Assembly (NCBI RefSeq): GCF_030272615.1 | Contig: NC_081414.1 | Coordinates: 910,289,009 to 910,353,008 of the forward strand | DNA from: Cryptomeria japonica | Lineage: Eukaryota; Streptophyta; Pinopsida; Cupressales; Cupressaceae | DNA length: 64,000 nt | Reading direction: 5' to 3' | Shown here: positions 1 to 11,449 of the stretch, piece by piece | How the letters are laid out: every line of letters starts with the position of its first letter | Position numbering within the stretch: the stretch's first letter is position 1 | Program-made: the position numbers and the translations under genes | The notes under the pieces: model-generated | What the model was told of the DNA's origin: nothing | Seen by the model: the letters and a program-made list of their open reading frames with translations, nothing else | The model's database searches: none

Positions 1-2491
1 AAACGCAGACTAGCGCTATTGTAACAAAACGTTGTACAAATCACCTTGTAACCAAAAAATAAAATAAAAAAATTTAGGCTTGTAGAAGCCCACCAAATAG
101 GCAGATTTTACTAACTATTTTTCTCTTTTGTGCAGATTTAAATTAGATTAAAGAGTAGATTTATATTTTTTACTAACTTGTTTTTGAAGTTGGTTTTAAA
201 AATGAATTCACTTTTTATTTTGGTTTAAAATTAACTTCACATTTCAAATTTGGGCTTTTGAAAAAGAATCACACATTTGTTTGGGGCTCTTAAAAAGAAT
301 TTCATTGTTCAAAGGTAAAAAGAACCACAAACTTATACAAAAACAACTTTATTTTTTTGCAAGTTAGGAAACAAACTTCGTTTTGGTGCTTAAAATCAAC
401 AAGGCAAATTTTATTTCTTGCATCAAGATAAAACTCACAATCCACACTTCCATTTTTGGTGCAAATAAAATTCACAATCAACTTGTCTCATTTTTAAAGC
501 AATTTTACTTCATGCAAACGTGTTTTTCATTAAGTTGACCAGGATTTTCAAATTCTAGTTTACTCCAACAATTGCCTTCGAAAATTAAAAAGAACACCAT
601 GATTGTTGGAGCAACATCTCCAAATAGATAGAAAATCATTGCGATGACAAATTAAAAGGAACAAGTGAATTTTGTGTTTGGCACACTTGTGCAAAAGAGT
701 TGGTCGAGTGGTCCTACCTCTAACACACACTATCCTCTCCCTTGGCTCTCGTGGTCCTAGGTGCAAGAGAAAAGTGTTAGTAACACTCAAATTTTATCTT
801 TTTAAGAGAGTCCTGCCAAGGGATCGATACTCTTGGGAACGACCTCGAGCGGTAAATCCTTCGAGCCGCTATAGAAATCAGGTGAGAGCGAAAGCTGTAG
901 CCTTGGGTATAGCTGTTCCTACAGTGTAACTGGCCGAAAGGACAAATGGGCCCCACCACCAGTTACAAGGCTCTTAAGTGAGTCACTGCAGAATGAACTT
1001 ATGTCCAAAAACATCGAACATGACTAAACACCTTTAAGTAGTAGCCCACCCGTTCTATTGATTGAGGATATTTGAGGTATAATTTAGTGCAAGAGCATAG
1101 ATGGTTTTGCTCCCAAGATACTCACCATACATATTTCCTTGAGTAGAAACATAGCTTTTTGAAAGGTCACTTGTGGCTTGATAAAAGTGGTGACTCCCCC
1201 ATCATAGGGATCATCTATTTGTTATGCTCATGCAAGACTTAGTATATCACATCCTTACCTGCCACGGCGGGATTCATAAGGTATGTAGTACCAAAGTCGA
1301 AGAAATATCAAGATGTGGGCTAAATTTATCACAACTGGCCATTTGACCTTAGGGATAAAAAGTGTTTGAAGTGTGTTCGTTTTACAGACCTAGTGCGAAT
1401 TGAGCCGACTTTAGGCTTTGGAAATACACCTTAAAATACATCTAAAGGAAGGGTCAAAAACAAGTCCAAGAATTGGGTTGATCTAGACCCATACTCATTT
1501 GTGTCTTTGAGGCTACAATCTTGTGTTTGTGTGCTTGCTTTGTTTTCTTGTCAAAGAAAAATCAGAAAATCAATCCCAAAAACAAAGTATTCATCCAACA
1601 TCTGTCAACACAACCAAAAATACCAAAAACAAAGTGCAAACAAACAAAGAGTCAAAAATTTATGACCATTCTTCACATCTTGCGAAAGAAGAAGTGTCAT
1701 CAGAGTATCACCTTGAAAAGGAGACCACTAAGCTCAAAGGCTTTAATCAAAAGGAGGAAATTCTTCTATATCAATCGACAAATCTTTGTCTCCCATAGAG
1801 TCTTTCTACATCGCATGCGTCTATACCTTCAAGGTAAAACAAACGAGTTTGATTCAGAATCATTGAACCACAGAGCTTTTATGCAATATAGAGCTCTGAG
1901 TTATCACAAAAATCAAGGAGGAAAGATTAATCCCAATTTCTTCCCAAACATCTGTATCACCTACAACACAGCTCGAGAAGTGCCACCAATGTCTGAAAGG
2001 GAAGAAGAAGAGTTTGTCCCATTTGTGACACAAAGTTTTTATTGAAAGTTGAAAACATTTTCATCCATCATCCCACTCATACATCATCACTTCATCATCA
2101 ATCCATCCCAACTCTCAAAACATTAAGAGGTTCTTGTCCCACGATTCCTTTTTAGATATTGCTTGAAATCAAACACATCACATCACTTTTAGATTGTTTC
2201 TACATCTAGGATAAGCTCATCCTAAGAGACACATCTACGCAGGTTAAAACTAGTTCATGAGTGAATCCTCTCATTACTAGGTAGTCAAAATCTGTAACAC
2301 ATCTCAGATTTCTCTACACCTTATCACATCCAAACTTATCAAACAAACAAGCAATTCAAAGAAAGGAATTTCGGTTACATCTACCTTAAAAGTGCTAGAG
2401 ATCCCCATACAACACAAATCACCAATCATCAATCTTTCATCACCAACTCATCATCATCTTCAATCAACTTCAAAACAAACTTGCAAACAAA
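1..2491 (+). other. Long 5' leader of element 1, no convincing gene
   Basis: About 2.5 kb precede the gag start. The first 500 bases are AT-rich. The stretch 690-960 is less AT-rich and contains Pol III box-like words (701-711 and 822-830). Open frames at 1521-2045 and 1523-1798 overlap in different frames and have low-complexity Lys/Ser/Gln-rich translations, so I do not call them genes. From about 2040 to 2490 the + strand is C/A-rich with few G, as expected of an unstructured leader ahead of an ATG. Confidence 0.6.
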
Positions 2492-5400
2492 ATGGCTCAA
2501 ACCCGATCACGATCAAGGCAGCGAGAAATAGAAATTGAGGAAGAAGAGGACAACCTCAATGAATTTCAAGAAGCACTTGGAGGAACTGGGAATGATGAAA
2601 ACCCAGGTACACCCACTCCTTCAACAATCGAAAGGGTTCAGCATAACCCTCATTTTAACAGATTATTTGATGAAATACTAAGGAGCAACGCAGATGCTCA
2701 CTTCTTAAGACTTGCTCAAGAAGGAGCCAAACTCCCCTCAGACTTTGATCTTGCCCAATTAAGACAAGCATCAGAAAGACAAAGTCGCCATGAGGAGGAA
2801 AGAGGTAGAAATCACATCAGATATAACATCCCTCGAGGTAACCCACCACCTCCTCCTCCAAATGAAATAGAGATGTTGCGGCAACAAGTCGAGAATCTCG
2901 CCCAACAACTTCATAGTGGTGTTAAGACCAATCAATTCTCACTTAACGACATCTGTCCCTATCCTTTTGATAGGAATCTTTATATGCCACCCTTTCCACG
3001 CGGGTTCGAAACACCCAAATTTGAAAAATATAGAGGAAAGGGGGATCCCCGTGATCATGTCCGAGAATTTCATTCCGCTTGTCTTGAAGTGGCTTATGAG
3101 GACACATACCTAATGCGCCTTTTTCCCCAAAGCTTGGGAGGAACCACCACATCATGGTTTTCCCGACTACCAGGTGGCATTAGAACATTTGAGGAACTCA
3201 TCCAGAAGTTCCTATCTCATTACTCTCATAACATTGAACGCGACATCACCATGGCTGATCTATGCAACACCAAACAAAAACCAGGGGAATTATTCTCAGT
3301 ATTCCTGCAACGATGGCGCCAAATGTCTAGCAGACGTTCTCTTCAGTTACCTGAACGAGAACTAGTGGAAATTTTCATTTCCAACTTAAACGAAGAAATG
3401 GAATTTCACCTGGATGTCAAAGATACAGACTCCTTTAACGATATGATCACCAAGGGTATAAAATGTGAAAGGGCACTCATCAAGAAAGGACTCATCAAAA
3501 TCTTTAATGAACCAAAAGATGGTCCTCGCCTGCGATTCAATAGTGATAAACCAAACTTCTGGAACAAGAATAAAAATATCGTCAACGATGGGGTTGTGGA
3601 TGCTCGGACTGTCCAAAATGCACAACCTATGGTTCAGTTTGCAGGACAAAATCCTCCACCTCAAAATAACACAAATGTTCCTCTTAATCAAGGTCGCATC
3701 ACATCTCATGATGAACCAAGACCTCGTCCACAAAAACAAAAACGCACATACACTCCCTTAGGGGAACCCATTGAAACAGTGATGCGACAACTCATTTCTC
3801 AGAATTTGATCACTTTACCTAAGTTATCAAATTATGAGCCTCAAGTCAAACCGGCATGGTGGAGAGATACTGAACATTGTGAGTTCCATCAAGGAAGAGG
3901 ACATAAGACAAGTAATTGTCATCGATTGAAAGATCTCATTCAGGATCTTATTGACCGAGGAGAAATTGAAATTGAAGGACATGACCCAAAAACAACCAAT
4001 AATGATCATCAGATGTTCAAGAATCCACTTCCATCACAAGATCAAAGGGGTCCTTCCACTTCCAGACGAGGTCCTGATACCACTGATTATACGCAGGCTG
4101 CGTATAATTACACTGTCAATCACCTGTATGATGCCAGTGAACAAATTGCAACTATCACCTTCAAAAATCCCACCTCAAATTGCAATGTTGTTACGAGTCG
4201 CGGCAAAGTTACCATCAAGGCAGCTCCACAAGGCACCACCTCCATCCCAAAGCAGTACAATCTTGTGGAACAATTAGACAAAACACCTGCGCTTATATCC
4301 ATTTTAGAGCTATTACGCCTGTCACCATCTCATAAAACTATCTTGGATCAAGCACTCCAAGAGGCGTCAGTCCCTGCAAACTTGAATACAGACCAATTTC
4401 AAGCCATGGTTGGAAATCTAAAGTTATCACCTTGTCTCACTTTTTCTGAAAGCGACAACTCTTCTTTCCAACAACCTCATAACGCCTCACTCCACATTGA
4501 AGGCTTTGTCAACCAACACAGGATCAAGCGAGTCTTGATCGATAATGGAGCAGGCCTAAACATTTGCACACTACAGTTGGTCACAACATTGGGCTATGCA
4601 GTAGAATCAGTGGATCCTCGCAAGAAGATCACCATCAAGGCCTATGATGATGCAGAGCGTTCATCCAAAGGAGCTGTGGTACTACCAATCCGAGTGGGCC
4701 CTGTGGTAAAGCACATCATCTGTCAGGTTCTGGACCTTCCTCTGCCATATAATCTATTATTAGGGAGACCTTGGATACATGCCATGCAAGCCGTTCCATC
4801 TACCTACCATCAATGTATCAAGTTCCCACATAACGGTGTAGAGATCACAATCCTGGGCGATGCAAATCCCTTTGCATTTTGCCATAATATCAGCCATCAA
4901 CCAGAGATTACTGTCCCTAATAATAGGGAAGCCATTTCCTCCACATCATATGTAAATCCCGCCTCTCTTGCCAGTTCAAACACTCCTATACCCAAGCAAG
5001 AAAAGCTTAAGATGAAAGTCGCAGAGGAAGATCCTGGAGAATACAACTTGAGTCAGCTCTTTTGTGTGGGACAAATGCCCACTTCTCCTAGAACACATGG
5101 TAAACCACAGCAGTTACTCCAGCAACCGCTAATCACGCCTGCATGTGCCTTAACTCCTTTCATTCTTGGAAAGAGTCAAGAGGAAGAGACACAAGATGAG
5201 GACCTGGCGGAATGGATCTATAAAGATCCCATCACCACTGACAAACCGCAAGTTACACTTCCTACGGAACAATATGGCAAAGGCCTCCTCATTATGCAAA
5301 GAATGGGATATGATGGTCAGAGTGCTTTGGGATACTGCAAACAAGGACGACATGAACCTCTGCTACCAGAATTCAAGCCCAAAGGTAATACAGGCCTAGG

Positions 5401-8400
5401 CTTTGAAAAAGAAGTCCTTCCTAAACTCAGATTCAAAGGAAAACCCAGCACACCATTTTGCCCACCTACTGCAAAGAGGACACCTTTCATAATCAAAGCA
5501 CCATCAAACACTATCCCCACTGCCCCATCAAGGCTCACAAACCCACCACAACCATCTACAATACCAATCATCCCACCAAACGAACCAGTAATCCCGTCAA
5601 TAACACCAATAGCAGCAGCAACTGTATCAGAACCCGCAGCAACATCTATGGCGCCAGTAGTTCTAGCAGAAGCCACTGAGTCACCATTACCAATACTTCC
5701 AGTAACAAATCCTTTAAACCCCATCACGGTTCCTGCAGCATTGATCACCACAAAAGTACATAAACCAATCACGCCTGCAGTATTTAACTCCAAAGACATC
5801 CCAGTATGGTATAGCAATCGGATGCTGGAAAGTGAATCAGAGACCGACTCACATGAGTGGGAATTCGATTCAGTGCAACTTAATACTTCAGATGAGGAAG
5901 ACACATCACCACCTCCGCCACGCAAAGACATTCCTGTTTACGGAGAAGCACAGATAAAGACCACTTGGGTACCTGAGCTGGAAACATCTTCCACAGACCC
6001 TACGTCTCATCCTACGCCTGATTCTGACAGGGAAAGTACCATCAACTACCTTCACCACACTGTCTTAACCCTCACTGATACATCCCCCGCACTTAACCTA
6101 ATTGATGACGTAATGCCCATTGTCCACCCTGAACTTATCGAATGGAACCAACCAAATCCCCCATGTCTTGACCTCTTCCAAAACGATGAGGCTATCATTG
6201 ACTTTTTGGAATTAAGGGATAATCTACCAAGCGGGGATCACAAAGCTGGATTCGCCATTCAACTTAATAGCGCAGCATACTTCGGGGCGGATGCCAAACC
6301 CTTCAGCTGCAAAAATATAACAATAAAACATGGATCTTCCAGTGAAAACCACACTGTGGCACTATTTGATCCGACAAAAGTAAAAAGAAAGAGCGTATCC
6401 AATGGTGAAAACCTCTCTGAGGCGCCTGAGGATGAAGGGTTTGACATTCTCCCTGCTAGTACACAACAGGAACGATCGACAATTCTCATTGAGGAGACTA
6501 AAGAATACAATGTGGGGACTCCTGAAAATCCTCATATCATACATCTGGCATCTCTTCTCACTCCAGAGGAACAGCCTCAATTTATAGAGTTCTTCCAACA
6601 GCGTCAGATCAACTTTGCATGGTCATATGCAGACATGCCTGGGCTTGATCCTGATTTAGTCATGCATCATCTCACAGTAGCAAAAGGAGCCAAACCTGTC
6701 AAGCAGAAGCTTCGTAAGATGCATCCTCAGATTGTCGTGCTAGTCAAAACAGAACTCAAGAAACTCCTGGATGTTGGTTTCATTAGACCAATTGATTATG
6801 CAGAATGGATCTCCAACATTGTACCAGTTGGCAAACCAAAAGGGGGCATCCGCATTTGTACAGACTTCAGAGATCTGAATAAGGCATGTCCTAAGGATGA
6901 CTTCCCTCTACCAAATATCGACATCATAGTAGATTTGACAGCAGGACATGCCATGCTTTCACTCATGGATGGCTTTTCGGGATACAATCAAATAAAGATC
7001 GCACCAGAGGACCAACATAAGACAGCCTTCACATGTCCATGGGGCACATACTGCTGGAATGTAATGCCTTTCGGTCTAAAGAATGCAGGAACGACCTATC
7101 AAAGAGCAATGACCACCATCTTCCATGACATGATGCATACTATGATGGAAGATTATGTGGATGATTTACTAGCAAAATCACTTACTAGAGAAGGACATCT
7201 TCACATCTTAGATAAAATCTTTGATAGACTAGAACAATACCATGTTCGACTCAACCCAAAGAAATGTGTCTTCGGAGTGACCTCCGGGAAGCTTCTAGGA
7301 TACATTGTCTCAAGCAAAGGTATTGAGGTCGATCCAGCAAAGGTTAAGGCAATAATGGACATGCCACCTCCAAAGAATATCAGTCAGCTAAGAACACTAC
7401 AAGGACGGCTTCAATCTATCCGCAGATTCATTGCACAATTGGCTGATAAGTGTCACCCATTCACACACCTGCTACACAAGAACATCCGCTTTCAGTGGGA
7501 TGACAGATGCCAGCAAGCATTTCAGGCGCTTAAAGACTATCTCATGAATCCACCATTGCTGATGCCACCAGATCCAAGTAGACCATTATTGCTCTATATC
7601 TCAGCAACAAGTACAGCATTGTGTGTACTACTAGCACAACATAATGCAGAAGGTAAAGAGTGTGCTGTATACTACATCTCTCGCACACTGGTGGGCTATG
7701 AACTCAATTACACACCTATTGAGCGAGCTTGCCTAGCAGTAATCTTGGCAGCCACTAAACTGAGGCACTATCTGTTAACACACAAGGTACAACTCATTGC
7801 AAAGATTGATCCACTCAAGTATTTACTCAGCAAAGCAGCATTGACAGGTCGCTTGGCCAAATGGGTGATGATTCTAAGTGAATTTGACATTGAGTATGTG
7901 GACCGTAAAGCTATCAAAGGGCAGGTCATTGCAGATCAGTTGGCCGATGCACCTCTCATAGGTGATCATCCTCTCATTTCCAATTTTCCAGACGAAGAGA
8001 TATTCATGATCACAGAAGTACAACCATGGAAATTATATTTTGATGGTTCATACACTAGGCACGGCTCGGGGGCAGGCATTCTGTTTATCACACCTCAAGG
8101 TGATAGCATCCCGAAGTCTTACAGGCTCACATTTCCATGCACAAACAACATAGCAGAGTATGAGGCTTTGATCACAGGACTTAGGCTAGCCATACAATGG
8201 AAACTAAAAGAACTACAAGTATATGGCGACTCCCAACTAGTCATTCGACAAGCAACAGATGAATATCAAACCAAGGATGATAAACTCATGCCATATAAGC
8301 AAATGGTGGACACTCTAAAGACATCATTTACTACTATCACTTTTGAGCAGATACCAAGAGATCAGAATCGAGCTGCTGACGCCATGGCTACCATCGCATC

Positions 8401-9778
8401 TCTCTTAGATCTTCCACAGAATTCAACACGCTACGAGTTCTTGGTAGAACAGCTTTGGATTCCCGCTTATGATATCCCCGAATCCGACATGATATGTCAC
8501 CTTGTCGGTTCTGAATCCCCATGGTACGGTGAGTTCTACACCTATCTCCACGATCACACCCTTCCTCCCAACCAATCAAATAACCAACGTAAAACCTTCA
8601 TTCGCCAAACTGCTCGATATACCATTATTGCCGAAACCATATACCGACGCGGTCTTGATGGTACTCTCCTTCGATGTCTGGAACAAGGTGAGATAACAAA
8701 GGCTTTGGAAGAGGTACATGAAGGAATTTGCGGGACTCACTCAAGTGGTCCATCACTAGCCAAGAAGATCATGCGAGCTGGATACTATTGGCCATCTATG
8801 GAAAAGGATTCCTACTACTTTGTCAGGAAGTGCAAAAAATGTCAAGTTCATGGCGACCTAATACATGCACCAGCTCAAGAACTGCAACCAATCACAACAC
8901 CATGGCCTTTTTGTCAATGGGGTCTTGATCTTGTGGGTAAAATCCATCCATCTTCATCCAATGGCCATAAATTCATTATTACCGCCACCGAATATTTCAC
9001 CAAGTGGATCGAAGCTGTTCCACTTACCCAAGTCACCGGCAAGCAGATCGCCTCATTCATCCTCAACTACATCATCTGTCGGTATGGTGTACCCATGTCC
9101 ATTGTCACAGATAACGGTCTCCCTTTTAAAAATCAAGATGTCCGTGAACTTTGTGAGAAATTTCATATCCAACACCGCTTTTCCACTCCCTATTACCCAC
9201 AAGGCAATGGTCAGGCCGAAGCATCCAATAAAAACATATTGAGGATCCTAAAGAAGACAGTCAATGATGCCGGCCGTGATTGGCATGTTCAATTAAATCC
9301 AGCGCTATGGGCATATCGAACTAGCATTCGAACCCCTACAGGTGCAACTCCTTATTCATTGGTCTACGGTGCTGAAGCTATCTTACCTATTGAGGTCGAG
9401 ATCCCATCACTACGAGTTTCATTGCACAATCTCATCGATGATGAAGCATACAGAGTCTCACGCCTTCAGGACTTAGAGTTACTTGATGAGAAGCGACAAG
9501 CTGCATACAATCACCTCAAAGCCTATCAGCAGCGCATGAGTAGAAGCTACAATCACCGAGTTAGATCTCGTACATTTGAGGTAGGTGATCTTGTTCTTCG
9601 AGAAAATCCTCGCAACCAACCAAACAGAGAACATCAAGGCAAGTTTGAATCAAACTGGTTGGGCCCATATGTTGTCACTGCTGTATTCGGGTCCGGGGCA
9701 TATCAGTTGGCTACATCAAACGGAGAACCGCTCGCAGATCCAATCAACAGCATGCACCTCAAACGGTTTTACACATAA
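2492..9778 (+). CDS. Gag-Pol polyprotein of element 1, intact 2428 aa
   Basis: One uninterrupted frame encodes the structural and enzymatic proteins for reverse transcription and integration. Gag lies at about 150-330, with a CCHH-variant knuckle at 463-476 (CEFHQGRGHKTSNC). The protease motif near 681 reads VLIDNGAG, so the usual D-S/T-G is D-N-G. A G-patch-like segment (about 925-975: MGYDGQSALG, then GLGF) is followed by a Pro/Thr-rich linker. RT starts near 1390 with YVDD at 1555-1558. A Ty3-type RNase H lies near 1700-1800 and a second RNase H at about 1845-1970 (YFDGSYT, YGDSQLV). Integrase has an HHCC zinc region (about 2076-2125), the DDE residues (GLDLVG, VTDNG, NGQAEASNK) and a C-terminal NWLGPYVV motif near 2388. 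The ATG follows a long leader and is the first in frame. No frameshift separates gag from pol, so one polyprotein is likely. Confidence 0.95.
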   Translation: MAQTRSRSRQREIEIEEEEDNLNEFQEALGGTGNDENPGTPTPSTIERVQHNPHFNRLFDEILRSNADAHFLRLAQEGAKLPSDFDLAQLRQASERQSRHEEERGRNHIRYNIPRGNPPPPPPNEIEMLRQQVENLAQQLHSGVKTNQFSLNDICPYPFDRNLYMPPFPRGFETPKFEKYRGKGDPRDHVREFHSACLEVAYEDTYLMRLFPQSLGGTTTSWFSRLPGGIRTFEELIQKFLSHYSHNIERDITMADLCNTKQKPGELFSVFLQRWRQMSSRRSLQLPERELVEIFISNLNEEMEFHLDVKDTDSFNDMITKGIKCERALIKKGLIKIFNEPKDGPRLRFNSDKPNFWNKNKNIVNDGVVDARTVQNAQPMVQFAGQNPPPQNNTNVPLNQGRITSHDEPRPRPQKQKRTYTPLGEPIETVMRQLISQNLITLPKLSNYEPQVKPAWWRDTEHCEFHQGRGHKTSNCHRLKDLIQDLIDRGEIEIEGHDPKTTNNDHQMFKNPLPSQDQRGPSTSRRGPDTTDYTQAAYNYTVNHLYDASEQIATITFKNPTSNCNVVTSRGKVTIKAAPQGTTSIPKQYNLVEQLDKTPALISILELLRLSPSHKTILDQALQEASVPANLNTDQFQAMVGNLKLSPCLTFSESDNSSFQQPHNASLHIEGFVNQHRIKRVLIDNGAGLNICTLQLVTTLGYAVESVDPRKKITIKAYDDAERSSKGAVVLPIRVGPVVKHIICQVLDLPLPYNLLLGRPWIHAMQAVPSTYHQCIKFPHNGVEITILGDANPFAFCHNISHQPEITVPNNREAISSTSYVNPASLASSNTPIPKQEKLKMKVAEEDPGEYNLSQLFCVGQMPTSPRTHGKPQQLLQQPLITPACALTPFILGKSQEEETQDEDLAEWIYKDPITTDKPQVTLPTEQYGKGLLIMQRMGYDGQSALGYCKQGRHEPLLPEFKPKGNTGLGFEKEVLPKLRFKGKPSTPFCPPTAKRTPFIIKAPSNTIPTAPSRLTNPPQPSTIPIIPPNEPVIPSITPIAAATVSEPAATSMAPVVLAEATESPLPILPVTNPLNPITVPAALITTKVHKPITPAVFNSKDIPVWYSNRMLESESETDSHEWEFDSVQLNTSDEEDTSPPPPRKDIPVYGEAQIKTTWVPELETSSTDPTSHPTPDSDRESTINYLHHTVLTLTDTSPALNLIDDVMPIVHPELIEWNQPNPPCLDLFQNDEAIIDFLELRDNLPSGDHKAGFAIQLNSAAYFGADAKPFSCKNITIKHGSSSENHTVALFDPTKVKRKSVSNGENLSEAPEDEGFDILPASTQQERSTILIEETKEYNVGTPENPHIIHLASLLTPEEQPQFIEFFQQRQINFAWSYADMPGLDPDLVMHHLTVAKGAKPVKQKLRKMHPQIVVLVKTELKKLLDVGFIRPIDYAEWISNIVPVGKPKGGIRICTDFRDLNKACPKDDFPLPNIDIIVDLTAGHAMLSLMDGFSGYNQIKIAPEDQHKTAFTCPWGTYCWNVMPFGLKNAGTTYQRAMTTIFHDMMHTMMEDYVDDLLAKSLTREGHLHILDKIFDRLEQYHVRLNPKKCVFGVTSGKLLGYIVSSKGIEVDPAKVKAIMDMPPPKNISQLRTLQGRLQSIRRFIAQLADKCHPFTHLLHKNIRFQWDDRCQQAFQALKDYLMNPPLLMPPDPSRPLLLYISATSTALCVLLAQHNAEGKECAVYYISRTLVGYELNYTPIERACLAVILAATKLRHYLLTHKVQLIAKIDPLKYLLSKAALTGRLAKWVMILSEFDIEYVDRKAIKGQVIADQLADAPLIGDHPLISNFPDEEIFMITEVQPWKLYFDGSYTRHGSGAGILFITPQGDSIPKSYRLTFPCTNNIAEYEALITGLRLAIQWKLKELQVYGDSQLVIRQATDEYQTKDDKLMPYKQMVDTLKTSFTTITFEQIPRDQNRAADAMATIASLLDLPQNSTRYEFLVEQLWIPAYDIPESDMICHLVGSESPWYGEFYTYLHDHTLPPNQSNNQRKTFIRQTARYTIIAETIYRRGLDGTLLRCLEQGEITKALEEVHEGICGTHSSGPSLAKKIMRAGYYWPSMEKDSYYFVRKCKKCQVHGDLIHAPAQELQPITTPWPFCQWGLDLVGKIHPSSSNGHKFIITATEYFTKWIEAVPLTQVTGKQIASFILNYIICRYGVPMSIVTDNGLPFKNQDVRELCEKFHIQHRFSTPYYPQGNGQAEASNKNILRILKKTVNDAGRDWHVQLNPALWAYRTSIRTPTGATPYSLVYGAEAILPIEVEIPSLRVSLHNLIDDEAYRVSRLQDLELLDEKRQAAYNHLKAYQQRMSRSYNHRVRSRTFEVGDLVLRENPRNQPNREHQGKFESNWLGPYVVTAVFGSGAYQLATSNGEPLADPINSMHLKRFYT

Positions 9779-9936
9779 GCTGTACAGAGCATCAGGCTCC
9801 CCTGCCTATCAAAAAATACCAAAAAACATTCAGAAAAATGTCCTGAAGAAAATATAAAAACATTCAAAAAAGTAAAGAAAAATCATGCATCCAAACGGTG
9901 AACAACCACTCCGGTGGCACCTTGGGTAAGAACGAT

Positions 9937-9961
9937 GGTGAAAACCTGGCAAACAGGTGCC
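9937..9961 (+). promoter_or_regulatory. Conserved post-pol motif shared with element 3
   Basis: The word GGTGAAAACCTGGCAAACA followed by GGTGCC lies about 160 bp after the pol stop. Element 3 has two versions at the same relative place (minus strand, 38781-38805 and 38847-38870). Conservation between elements whose surrounding non-coding DNA is otherwise dissimilar suggests a functional RNA or DNA signal. Its role is unknown. Confidence 0.55.
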
Positions 9962-10120
9962 ACTCGTAAAGGCTATGGCTCCATTATCTTTCAGACTTGT
10001 GGCGATCACATCTACTTCATACATACATCCATCCATCCATCAACCATGGCTTGTTATTCCTCTGCAATTATGATAGTACTCCATACATCTTGCATCCCGC
10101 TTTTTCATAGTCATGTCTAA

Positions 10121-10134
10121 AACTGGGGGCAATG
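10121..10134 (+). other. Internal purine tract, possible secondary PPT
   Basis: AACTGGGGGCAATG lies between pol and the terminal PPT. Element 3 has ATTGGGGGCA on its coding strand (38321-38330) in the same part of the element. It might be an extra plus-strand priming site; that is inference from base composition and position. Confidence 0.35.
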
Positions 10135-11449
10135 CCTTTAACCTATTGATGGAAGTGGATTCTACATTGTCTTATGATTCATTAAGTTCTTCATTCAAAC
10201 AATCATCAAAAATCCAAAAACATTCAAAAATATCTCGCAAAAATACCAAAAACATTCAAAACAATTCAAAATCCAAAAACATTGACAAAACCATTGAAAA
10301 ATCACACAAAAACATGGCAACACCTTGTACATACTCATCCATGCAGATACCAAAACAAACATTGCGACAAACTACTCACACAATGACCATTTACCAAACA
10401 ACCACACAATCCACATCAACAATCCAAAACTGTCTTTAAAACAAGGATGCATCCTTCCTTACCAAAACAAAGACAAGATGATGTTTTCTTTGACAAGAAA
10501 ATTCTGTTAGGCTGTCAAATACTTGGTTGATTTGTGAGTAATTCATTTGTTTATCTGTATCGGGATCTTTTCAACATTGTTTTGTATCGTTTGTGCATTA
10601 TTTCCGATGAAGTTCTGGGGCATGTACTAATGGTGTCTACGTGGGAAGTTCACCAAGCTACGTGATCTTATGCCAAATGCAGTCATAGATCACTACGGCT
10701 TGCTGACTACAGCGTATATCTCGACCATATGAGCATGAACCATTACCAAGGATCCATATTCTTTATTCTTTATGTATATATTGTTTGTTTACAGGTACAA
10801 TGCTCATTCTTTGGTTCCTCCTCATCCAATTTGGATAAAGGTTGTTATTTCTTAGTACGGTATGCACTTGTCTCAGGATATGATCAGCCTAAGATCAAGG
10901 AGGACGATCCAAGTCATGCATGAAAGGAGATAATCCTTATCTGTTCCGCAAGCAATACTCAGGTCAACTTGATCCATTATATCAAGTTGCTTGTATTAAC
11001 TTGCTATATCAAAATCCATGTAAGAAAGACTCTGGTCATCTTGAATCTTTATGTCAAGTTGCTTGTATTTTCTTACAACATTTTAAAGCTCAATGATGAA
11101 AAATAATGCACCATGGATCATCATTCCATCTCATTTGTATATATTGCATTCCGTTGCATTCCATCCATCCATACATTCATAAATAGCTGCATATCATTCA
11201 TACATAGTAATGACAATGGATACTCTATTTTCCTCTTCTTCCATAGGAATGTAATAGGTCCTCCATTTCTTCTATCTAACATTGCACCCCCCCCACCCTC
11301 CCCATCTCAATAATCAGCATGACATACCCTACATCGTGTCCCAATCAGCCTAATCAAGCCACGTTCATCACCATCCATCTCTAACTAGGAGGGATTGTGT
11401 TTCCTATCCTAAGTCATCCAATAAGTCAAGAAAGTTACTCTATCTGCAC

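Noticed and set aside
1521-2045. 174-codon open frame upstream of gag in element 1, a possible extra ORF1 as in some Tat-like elements
   Set aside because: Low-complexity Lys/Ser/Gln-rich translation, overlapped by another open frame (1523-1798), no recognisable motif. The A/C-rich composition explains the openness.
5317-5931. 204-codon minus-strand frame rich in Gly, Ala and Val inside the gag-pol
   Set aside because: It is the mirror of the Pro/Thr/Ser-rich linker of the polyprotein; no independent evidence for coding.
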